Shown piece after piece: positions 1 through 5,053 of a stretch of 5,053 nucleotides of DNA. The notes below the pieces were generated by a model, which worked only from the letters and a program-made list of their open reading frames with translations, had not been told where the DNA came from and did no database searches. Location of the stretch: contig JBMYKD010000042.1 of NCBI GenBank assembly GCA_049595035.1, positions 1 to 5,053 on the forward strand. The letters run 5' to 3'. How positions within the stretch are numbered: position 1 is the first letter of the stretch; every line of letters starts with the position of its first letter. Source of the DNA: UBA12202 sp049595035. GTDB taxonomy: Bacteria > Pseudomonadota > Alphaproteobacteria > Puniceispirillales > UBA1172. The position numbers were made by a program, and so were the translations under genes.

Positions 1-77
1 ATTCCATAGATGGCTGGACCACAGATGGCATAGGCCAACGCTATGGCAAAGGCTACAACCTCAACGTAAAAGCTTAA
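1..77 (+). CDS. C-terminal tail of an unidentified protein (partial, cut by window edge)
   Basis: An open frame enters from the left edge (first full codon at position 3) and runs 24 codons to a TAA at 75-77. The visible tail, SIDGWTTDGIGQRYGKGYNLNVKA, is rich in Gly, Tyr and Asn and reads like a genuine C-terminus rather than random translation. The other two plus frames are less protein-like here; one meets a stop within the first nine bases. I do not recognise the family and give no function. The gene converges on the DUF1501 gene, whose stop lies at 162-164. The gap between them has no convincing stem-loop plus T-run terminator on either strand. By eye the GC content of this tail is higher than that of the operon to its right, nearer the permease/rhodanese side. 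So few codons make the call tentative. Confidence 0.5.
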   Translation, partial: SIDGWTTDGIGQRYGKGYNLNVKA

Positions 78-161
78 TGGATGGCAATAATGACCAAATT
101 TTCTGGTGAAGGAAACATGCCTAAAGCAGCACGAGTATTTAGACTTTTTCAGTTCTGGCCA

Positions 162-1295
162 CTAAATGAATAACTTATTTGTCAAATCGACAAGTGGTGC
201 ATTCCAAAATACTTGACGCCGTAAGTGATCAAAATCTACCTGAAAGCATGTAGCCATAGCAGAGCAATATATTGATCGCGCATCCATTGTCGCTTGTAAA
301 TCCTGACCTTCATACAGATTTTTTTTCTGTAAGCCAGGCCAGTCTGTGTGGACAACGCCACCTTTCACCAATCCCCCCGCCAGTAAAACAGCAGTTCCAT
401 ACCCATGTTCAGTTCCACTGCCACCATTTTGATCTAATTTGCGACCAAACTCGGTTAAGGTAACTATAAGTGTGTGATCGAAAGCATCACCCATTCCTTG
501 CTTTAAGCGGCTCAGAATTAAATCATAATCTGCAAGCTTGTCGGCATGTTCACCCTCGCCTCCCCCTTGTGAGGCATGAGTATCAAAGCCCTCAATATCA
601 AATACTGCGATACGTGGACCATCTGGCTTAGCTAACATTCTTGAGGCTGTGCGGGCTAAATTATGCGCATCTCTAGATGAATTCGATTGCAGCATTGACA
701 CTGGTCGTGAAATGACTTTCTCCATTGTATTTGCCAGAAGAGAGTCAGGCGGATAGGTTTGTTGAACCATTTCCATCATGGCTGGTGAGGGTATATCAAA
801 ATGGGTAGGATAGTAATTATCAACATTTTTGGGCCCCCGTAACAGCAATGGCATCGGCAGAGATATTGCCAAACCGTCTAGATGTGCTGCATGTATTCCG
901 CGGCCAAGCCAGCCCGTTGATTCAGCAAAGGGCGTTAGGCCTCCACTTTCCATCAAATCCTGACCTTCAAAATGTGAACGCATCGTATATGGAATATTTG
1001 TTGCGTGAAAGACGGATGCTTTTCCATCTTGCCAGCATTTGTAGAATTCTTGCAATTTCGGATTAAGTCCAAAATCAGCGCTCAAGGATAATGTATTTTC
1101 GACCATAATGTCAGGGCGCCGGCTTGCAAGGATAGGGTCATTTGGTGGAACCGCCGTTAATCCATCCATGCCACCGCGTAATAATATAACAACAAGGTTA
1201 CGTTTTTCCAACTTTTCAGCTCTTGCCGAAAATAATGGTGAACCCAACATGGTAAGGGTAACTGATCCAAGTATAAAATCACGTCGGTTTATCAT
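162..1295 (-). CDS. DUF1501 family protein, Tat-exported, alkaline phosphatase/sulfatase-like fold
   Basis: This 377-aa protein belongs to the DUF1501 family, which is related to the alkaline phosphatase/sulfatase superfamily; its substrate is unknown. The N-terminus MINRRDFILGS is a twin-arginine motif followed by a hydrophobic stretch and a SARA|E-type cleavage site near residue 26, so export to the periplasm in folded form is expected. Family motifs appear in order: LLRGGMDGL (about 38-46), RSHFEGQD (106-113), FDIEGFDTH (232-240), TEFGR (281-285), GTEHGYG (294-300) and WPGL (319-322). By analogy with the superfamily, Asp44, Asp238, His240, Glu296 and His297 are candidate metal or catalytic residues; this is inference. 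The length is slightly below the roughly 400 or more residues common in the family. I chose the ATG at 1295 because it overlaps the upstream TGA as ATGA and places RR at residues 4-5. A TTG at 1310 would add five residues (MDVKS) ahead of the Tat motif. The preceding Shine-Dalgarno is weak (GGAT about 10 nt upstream), which fits translational coupling. Confidence 0.9.
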   Translation of the reverse strand: MINRRDFILGSVTLTMLGSPLFSARAEKLEKRNLVVILLRGGMDGLTAVPPNDPILASRRPDIMVENTLSLSADFGLNPKLQEFYKCWQDGKASVFHATNIPYTMRSHFEGQDLMESGGLTPFAESTGWLGRGIHAAHLDGLAISLPMPLLLRGPKNVDNYYPTHFDIPSPAMMEMVQQTYPPDSLLANTMEKVISRPVSMLQSNSSRDAHNLARTASRMLAKPDGPRIAVFDIEGFDTHASQGGGEGEHADKLADYDLILSRLKQGMGDAFDHTLIVTLTEFGRKLDQNGGSGTEHGYGTAVLLAGGLVKGGVVHTDWPGLQKKNLYEGQDLQATMDARSIYCSAMATCFQVDFDHLRRQVFWNAPLVDLTNKLFI

Positions 1296-2725
1296 GCTTT
1301 TAACATCCAATAGCTAGGGAAAAGATATTGTATTTTTTGTAACTGGGTATTCATCTTTGACACTGTTCTGAGTGGTTCATCAGGATAGCTACAATTATTT
1401 TCAATGACTGTTTCCATATCTATCTGTCCTCTGATATACACGCCTAACTCCTGAGGGATGGCAAGGCGTCTGATTAGGAGTTCAGGTGAAATCCAATCTT
1501 CTTCCATATCTGAAAATCCATTAGGCTGGATAGGCCGATAAGGCATGTGGCCAATCTCTCGCATTATGTTTTCTGGCCTTCTCTTAAGATAACTCAGTTT
1601 TGTTTTGAAGTTATATTTCATCGCTTCTGCTTGTGGAGGCCAATTTGCATCTGTCATTTTAATAATTTGCAATAACCAGATTTCAGGGTTTTGAAACTTT
1701 AACTCATGATCGGTAAATTCATAAATCACCTCCACCAATGCCTTATGAATGCTTGGCAGATGTCCATCCGTTTCTTCCCATGCTTTGATTATCGGGGCTA
1801 GCATGGCATCTGTTGGATGATCAGCAATGAAATGACGGCATAATTTAAATGCGATAAAGCGTCGTGTATGAGGATTTTGTGCCAGATCATCCAGAATATC
1901 AAAAAGCTTAGCTTCTGAAGAAATACCCCGTTGTTTATATGTTTTACCTAACACAGTATGCTTGCCTGGTTGGTGTTTTTTCTGATTAAATTTTACTGGA
2001 TTGCATTCTTCACGTTTTTTTGACCATGGATGTTCCCATCCAGCCATAATATATGAAAGCGCAACTACATCATCCTGAGTATACTTTGCTGATGGTGAAA
2101 CCGTGTGCAGTTCTAATAATTCACGGGCGTGATTTTCGTTTACACTGACGACGCGCCCCCTTTTTTTCCGCCGTTGTCCTATTTGTGAATTAGGGCCAAT
2201 AGATTCAGAATTATCCAGATTATGTATCATGGCCCAGCTGGTAGTGGTTGCCTTCAGAAGATCAACAAATTTGCCAGTCATATGTTCTCGAATTATTTCT
2301 CTGTGATATGGGCCAGTTGAGAATTCAGCAAGAAAATCTTTTTCTATGATGGCAAAATGATTGCACCAGAACATCCAGAATCTTTCAAAAACTGGTGCCC
2401 CACTTTTTAGGGCTGTGTTATGGCGGATACAGAGTTCAAGGTTTTCAAAATAGCGTTCCCCGGTTTCAATGCGGAGTTTATTCTTTGCGGCCTCATAACC
2501 TGCTCTGTTCCCTTTATATTTATCTCTCAGGATTCTTCGGTCAGTTACAACCCATTTAGCATAATTATCCAGCATATCTTTGCCAGTTGGTATTGGCGCA
2601 TCCCATACCATTTCAGGTACTACATCAAGCTGGGCTTTCGCCCAGTCAATGGGGGAAAGGGGTGGAATGTCTCTTGCGTTTAATCCAAATGCTATTTTTC
2701 GATAAAAATTTGCTTTAAGACCCAT
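1292..2725 (-). CDS. DUF1800 family protein
   Basis: This 477-aa protein of the DUF1800 family is the first gene of a two-gene operon with the DUF1501 gene. Its molecular function is unknown. Family landmarks in order: RKIAFGLNARD near the N-terminus (9-19), ERFWMFWCNHFA (114-125), GPYHREIIREHMTGKF (138-153), LDNSESIGPNS (170-180), a basic linker QRRKKRGR (184-191), the hallmark NENHARELLELHT (196-208), YTQDDV and GW (215-230), HQPGKHTVLG (251-260), HTRRFIAFKLCRHFIAD (286-302) and PNGFSDMEEDWISPELLIRR (401-420). It therefore covers the family's full length. No signal peptide or membrane segment is visible at the N-terminus. An in-frame TAG at 2752-2750 rules out an upstream extension that could hide one. 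The ATG at 2725 has a weak AGAG Shine-Dalgarno with an 8-nt spacer. The TGA overlaps the next gene's ATG by 4 bp, which implies coupled expression. By eye, GC is clearly lower than in the permease gene. Confidence 0.9.
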   Translation of the reverse strand: MGLKANFYRKIAFGLNARDIPPLSPIDWAKAQLDVVPEMVWDAPIPTGKDMLDNYAKWVVTDRRILRDKYKGNRAGYEAAKNKLRIETGERYFENLELCIRHNTALKSGAPVFERFWMFWCNHFAIIEKDFLAEFSTGPYHREIIREHMTGKFVDLLKATTTSWAMIHNLDNSESIGPNSQIGQRRKKRGRVVSVNENHARELLELHTVSPSAKYTQDDVVALSYIMAGWEHPWSKKREECNPVKFNQKKHQPGKHTVLGKTYKQRGISSEAKLFDILDDLAQNPHTRRFIAFKLCRHFIADHPTDAMLAPIIKAWEETDGHLPSIHKALVEVIYEFTDHELKFQNPEIWLLQIIKMTDANWPPQAEAMKYNFKTKLSYLKRRPENIMREIGHMPYRPIQPNGFSDMEEDWISPELLIRRLAIPQELGVYIRGQIDMETVIENNCSYPDEPLRTVSKMNTQLQKIQYLFPSYWMLKA

Positions 2726-2761
2726 AATAAAAACTCTGTTGTGTGTTTTCTATATATGCAA

Positions 2762-2789
2762 AATTTAGGCCTGTTATTATCAATTACAA
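2762..2789 (-). promoter_or_regulatory. Candidate sigma-70-like promoter for the DUF1800-DUF1501 operon
   Basis: Read on the minus strand, TTGTAA (2789-2784) and TAAATT (2767-2762) are separated by 16 bp. Transcription would start near 2755, about 30 nt ahead of the DUF1800 ATG at 2725, which is a sensible leader length. Each hexamer has two mismatches to consensus. The region is so AT-rich that chance matches are common, so the call is weak. Confidence 0.3.
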
Positions 2790-2944
2790 AACTGTGGTAG
2801 TATTAGTAATATCTAATTTATTTTATTTGTAACCAATAAACCCAAATCCACCCCCGCCTCACGCCCCCCACAAACAGCCGCGAAATAAGATAATGCTTGA
2901 ACAAATGGCAGAATAGTGTCATGCACGGGGCATCATTCCCCACC

Positions 2945-2949
2945 AAGAG
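2945..2949 (+). promoter_or_regulatory. Ribosome binding site supporting the permease start
   Basis: AAGAG lies 6 nt ahead of the ATG at 2956. It is the only Shine-Dalgarno-like sequence near either candidate start. The in-frame alternative ATG at 3001 (MSYQD) is preceded by pyrimidine-rich sequence without one. This favours the longer form. Confidence 0.5.
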
Positions 2950-2955
2950 CGTCTT

Positions 2956-4572
2956 ATGTTTCTTTATTTATCTGGCTGGTTGTCCCGGCTTCTCATCGGT
3001 ATGTCCTATCAGGATAGCGCCCGCCCGGTGCTTTCCCCCCGTCAGATCAGTATAGATATTCTATCCGGGTTAACCGTTGCCCTGGCGCTAGTGCCGGAAG
3101 CTGTGGCCTTTGCCTTTGTCGCCGGGGTTGACCCCCTGGTCGGGCTTTATGCCGCTTTTATTGTCGGGCTGATCACCGCAATCATGGGCGGCCGGCCTGG
3201 CATGATTTCAGGCGCGACCGGTGCGCTGGCCGTGGTCATGGTATCGCTGGTTGCCCTGCACGGGGTTGAATACCTGTTCGCCACTGTCGTCCTGATGGGT
3301 ATCATGCAGCTGCTGGCCGGTATTCTGCGCTGGGGTAAGTTTATCCGGCTGATCCCCTATCCCGTGATGCTTGGCTTTGTCAACGGGCTGGCGATTGTGA
3401 TCGGCCTTGCCCAGCTGGAACAGTTCAAATCCCATGATGCCAATGGTGATGCGGTATGGATATCCGGCGCGTTGCTGAATACCACGCTGATGCTGATTGC
3501 GCTGACCATGGTGCTGATCTGGTTGACCCCGCGCGTCACCAAACTGATCCCCGCGCCGCTGGTCGCTATCGGGGTGGTAACCGGCCTTGTGCTGGGATTT
3601 GATATTGATGTGCCGCGGATTGGTGATCTGGCCAGTCTGGAAGGCGGCCTGCCGCAATTTGCCATCCCCATGGTGCCGCTGACCATGGAAACCCTGACAA
3701 TCATTTTTCCCTTTGCGTTGATCCTTGCCGCTATCGGGCTGATCGAAAGCCTGCTAACCCTTAATCTGGTTGGCGATATGACCAATCAACGTGGTGGGGC
3801 GTCGCAAGAATGTATTGCCCAGGGCACGGCCAATATCGTCACCGGATTTTTAGGTGGCATGGGCGGCTGTGCCATGATCGGGCAATCCATGATCAATGTG
3901 AAATCCGGCGGCCGCACCCGTATTGCCGGCATCACCGCGGCATTGTTCCTGCTGGTGTTTATCCTGTTCGGATCAGGCCTGATTGAACAGATTCCCATCG
4001 CCGCGCTGGTTGGGGTGATGTTCATGGTGGTGATAGGTACCTTTGCGTGGAATTCCATTCGCAACATGTTGAAAATTCCGCGGTCAGATGCGCTGGTGGT
4101 TATTGTTGTGACCGTCATGACCGTGCTGGAAGACCTTGCCATTGCCGTGGTGGTAGGGGTGATTATGTCTGCCCTGATCTATGCGTGGAATGCCGCCACC
4201 CGTATCAACGCCAGCACCCGGCCATCGCATCGGGAAAAAGGCGCTCTGGTTTATGATATTCAGGGGCCGTTATTTTTCGGATCAGCAGAAGGCTTTCGGG
4301 AACTGTTTCATATCGCCGATGATCCGGATACGGTGATTATCGATTTTGCCAATTCACGGGTGGTGGATCAATCAGCGTTACAGGCGATTGATGATGTCGC
4401 GGCAAAATATGATGCTGTGGGTAAGCGCGTGATGTTGCGCCACCTTAGCCGGGATTGTCATACTCTGCTGGCTAAATCCGGACAGCTGATGATCGATAGC
4501 GATGATGACCCCGATTATCAGATCGCCGCGGATTATAGTGTCAGAATGCGGGTATTTGGCGGCGGCCATTAA
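2956..4572 (+). CDS. SulP/SLC26-family inorganic anion permease with STAS domain
   Basis: This 538-aa inner-membrane transporter belongs to the SulP (SLC26) family. It has a hydrophobic transport domain (about residues 30-410) and a cytoplasmic STAS domain (about 428-530). Family motifs visible: GLTVALALVPEAVAFAFVAGV in TM1 (38-58), the conserved MISGATGAL of the TM3 region (83-91), GLIESLLTLNLVGDMT (261-276), and GGMGGCAMIGQSMINVKSGGRTRIAG (300-325) in the TM10 region. In the STAS domain, IIDFANSRVVDQSALQAID (461-479) includes Ser473 at the position matching the phosphorylated serine of SpoIIAA-type anti-anti-sigma factors. The CAMIGQSMINVKSGGR stretch resembles the Bacillus YvdB/YbaR branch more than E. 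coli DauA; this is from memory and unsearched. Family substrates include sulfate, bicarbonate and dicarboxylates, so 'sulfate permease' would be over-specific. An in-frame TAG at 2914-2916 bounds the start. The Ala/Gly/Val-rich coding sequence is much higher in GC than the divergent operon. Confidence 0.93.
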   Translation: MFLYLSGWLSRLLIGMSYQDSARPVLSPRQISIDILSGLTVALALVPEAVAFAFVAGVDPLVGLYAAFIVGLITAIMGGRPGMISGATGALAVVMVSLVALHGVEYLFATVVLMGIMQLLAGILRWGKFIRLIPYPVMLGFVNGLAIVIGLAQLEQFKSHDANGDAVWISGALLNTTLMLIALTMVLIWLTPRVTKLIPAPLVAIGVVTGLVLGFDIDVPRIGDLASLEGGLPQFAIPMVPLTMETLTIIFPFALILAAIGLIESLLTLNLVGDMTNQRGGASQECIAQGTANIVTGFLGGMGGCAMIGQSMINVKSGGRTRIAGITAALFLLVFILFGSGLIEQIPIAALVGVMFMVVIGTFAWNSIRNMLKIPRSDALVVIVVTVMTVLEDLAIAVVVGVIMSALIYAWNAATRINASTRPSHREKGALVYDIQGPLFFGSAEGFRELFHIADDPDTVIIDFANSRVVDQSALQAIDDVAAKYDAVGKRVMLRHLSRDCHTLLAKSGQLMIDSDDDPDYQIAADYSVRMRVFGGGH

Positions 4573-4593
4573 TGGCCATTGATGACCATTAAT
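4564..4593. repeat. Three tandem 10-bp units forming palindromes over the permease stop codon
   Basis: Three consecutive 10-bp units read GGCCATTAAT, GGCCATTGAT and GACCATTAAT. The first 14 bases (4564-4577) are a perfect palindrome that spans the permease TAA at 4570-4572. A second, longer pairing is possible: ATTAATGG (4568-4575) is the exact reverse complement of CCATTAAT (4586-4593), giving an 8-bp stem with a 10-nt loop. No T-run follows, so an intrinsic terminator is not well supported. It may be an mRNA-end or regulatory hairpin, a protein binding site, or a small local duplication. Confidence 0.6.
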
Positions 4594-4605
4594 ATCATGG
4601 GGTGC

Positions 4606-4635
4606 TTGCACTAGGCTGAATGCGGTTTATATATA
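4606..4635 (+). promoter_or_regulatory. Candidate sigma-70-like promoter for the rhodanese gene
   Basis: TTGCAC (4606-4611) precedes a TATATATA run. TATATA at 4628-4633 gives a 16-bp spacer and TATATA at 4630-4635 gives 18 bp. The predicted start near 4641 leaves a leader of about 33 nt before the ATG. The site lies in a short AT-rich dip between two GC-richer genes. It suggests the rhodanese can be transcribed independently of the permease. Confidence 0.5.
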
Positions 4636-4661
4636 AAGGGTAATGCTTTCATTCATATCAT

Positions 4662-4666
4662 GAGGA
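4662..4666 (+). promoter_or_regulatory. Ribosome binding site of the rhodanese gene
   Basis: GAGGA lies 7 nt ahead of the ATG at 4674. It is the best Shine-Dalgarno match in the window and fixes the start of the rhodanese. Confidence 0.75.
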
Positions 4667-4673
4667 TAAGAAC

Positions 4674-5048
4674 ATGACCAAAACCGCAAGCCAGTATCTG
4701 GAAGAAGCTAATAAAGTGGTTGATCGCCTGACCCCGGAAGCCGCTATCCCCCGGCATGGTGATAGCAATGTTGTGTTTATTGATGTCCGTGATGGCAAGG
4801 ATATTGACAACACGGGCACGATTGCTGGCGCGCTTCGTATTCCGCGCGGATTTATCGAGTTTGCCGCCGATGATAGCTCCACCTTTCATCATCCGGCGCT
4901 GACAAAGGATAAAGATATTATGGTGGTCTGTGCGGCCGGCGGCATGGCGGCACTCACTGGCCGGACATTGCGTGAGATGGGCTATCCGCATGTGTATAAT
5001 GTGGGCGGCTTTAACGCATGGAAAGAGGCTGGCGGCCCCGTTGAGTGA
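4674..5048 (+). CDS. Single-domain rhodanese-like protein (putative sulfurtransferase)
   Basis: This 124-aa cytoplasmic protein consists of one rhodanese domain and has no signal peptide. Rhodaneses carry sulfane sulfur on an active-site cysteine as a persulfide and pass it to acceptors such as cyanide or thiols. Visible landmarks: an N-terminal helix (about 4-19), VVFIDVRDGKD (33-43), GTIAGALRIPRGFIEF (48-63), the active-site loop VVCAAGGMAAL with Cys86 (84-94), and the C-terminal HVYNVGGFNAWKEAGGPVE (106-124). The loop begins CAAGG like many family members, but the residue usually Arg (as in CASGGRS) is Met91. This could change anion binding at the active site. The gene lies 101 bp downstream of the permease on the same strand, with its own likely promoter. 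It may be co-regulated with or read through from the permease, and a link to transport of a sulfur oxyanion is possible but unproven. The length is normal for a single-domain rhodanese. Confidence 0.9.
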   Translation: MTKTASQYLEEANKVVDRLTPEAAIPRHGDSNVVFIDVRDGKDIDNTGTIAGALRIPRGFIEFAADDSSTFHHPALTKDKDIMVVCAAGGMAALTGRTLREMGYPHVYNVGGFNAWKEAGGPVE

Positions 5049-5053
5049 TCCCC

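Larger units (their letters stand above)
2726..2955. other. Divergent intergenic region between the DUF1800 operon and the permease gene
   Basis: This 230-bp non-coding stretch must hold the start signals for transcription in both directions. Its left half (to about 2840) is very AT-rich and contains the candidate promoter of the minus-strand operon. It also contains a short inverted repeat, TATTA-G-TAATA (2801-2811), that could be an operator but is weak evidence alone. The right half switches to a C-rich tract (2841-2869) and then to mixed sequence. On the permease side, GATAAT at 2889-2894 resembles a -10 element but has no fitting -35. A small GGGG/CCCC stem (2927-2930 with 2938-2941) sits just ahead of the permease ribosome binding site. 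I saw no RNA gene. Confidence 0.7.

Noticed and set aside
78..161. Bidirectional terminator between the left-edge gene and the DUF1501 gene
   Set aside because: Only 3-bp stems such as AGT/ACT before a five-T run (145-149) are found. No stable hairpin is visible on either strand.
117..173. An 18-codon plus-strand ORF (MPKAARVFRLFQFWPLNE) with a GAAGGA sequence just upstream
   Set aside because: It is very short, its Shine-Dalgarno spacing is too tight (about 3 nt), and it overlaps the end of the DUF1501 gene in antisense. Nothing else supports it.
1293..1310. TTG at 1310-1308 as the start of the DUF1501 protein, adding five residues
   Set aside because: The ATG at 1295 overlaps the preceding TGA as ATGA and puts the Tat twin arginines at residues 4-5. 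The TTG has no supporting ribosome binding site.
2889..2894. GATAAT as the -10 element of a permease promoter
   Set aside because: The bases at the proper -35 distance (about 2866-2871) are C-rich and do not match. TTGAAC at 2897-2902 also lacks a -10 at 16-18 bp. I could not define a promoter for the permease.
2927..2941. GGGG-loop-CCCC stem ahead of the permease start as a riboswitch or terminator
   Set aside because: It has only four base pairs with a 7-nt loop, cannot be extended, and has no T-run. It is too small to call.
3208..4142. Long minus-strand open frames inside the permease gene
   Set aside because: They are shadows of a well-supported membrane protein gene. Their translations are low-complexity (Gln/His-rich or Ser/Thr/Pro-rich) with no recognisable domain.
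4674..4991. Minus-strand open frames antisense to the rhodanese gene
   Set aside because: The plus-strand rhodanese has a strong Shine-Dalgarno sequence and clear domain motifs. The antisense translations have no recognisable features.

Overview
The window carries four complete protein genes and the tail of a fifth. It looks like a chromosomal segment of a Gram-negative bacterium, most plausibly a marine-type alphaproteobacterium. That assignment is an inference from the style of the proteins (a Tat-exported DUF1501 protein, a DUF1800 protein, a SulP permease and a small rhodanese) and from mid-range GC; no rRNA or marker gene is present to confirm it.

Layout. Positions 1-77 hold the last 24 codons of a plus-strand gene of unknown function. 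A convergent gap of about 85 bp follows. Positions 162-2725 hold a two-gene minus-strand operon, transcribed from right to left: first a DUF1800 protein (477 aa), then a DUF1501 protein (377 aa) with a twin-arginine signal peptide. Their stop and start codons overlap as ATGA. Positions 2726-2955 are a divergent intergenic region with an AT-rich half next to the DUF1800 gene and a C-rich half next to the permease gene. Positions 2956-4572 encode a 538-aa SulP/SLC26-type anion permease with a C-terminal STAS domain. Positions 4573-4673 contain a palindromic 10-bp repeat cluster, a reasonable sigma-70-like promoter and a clear Shine-Dalgarno sequence. Positions 4674-5048 encode a 124-aa single-domain rhodanese.

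How the genes may work together. DUF1800 and DUF1501 proteins are a recurrent pair in environmental bacteria. DUF1501 is related to the alkaline phosphatase/sulfatase fold, and the biochemical role of the pair is not established. Here the coupling is tight and only the DUF1501 partner has a visible export signal. On the other side, the permease probably moves a small inorganic anion (sulfate, bicarbonate or similar), and the rhodanese may handle sulfane sulfur. Their adjacency suggests, but does not prove, an inorganic sulfur connection.

The two halves differ in base composition. Rows sampled by eye in the minus-strand operon run at about 37-48% GC, against about 50-60% in the permease and rhodanese genes. 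The change falls near position 2840. The DUF1800/DUF1501 cassette may therefore have a different history from its neighbours. I saw no tRNA, rRNA, CRISPR array, transposase or attachment site.
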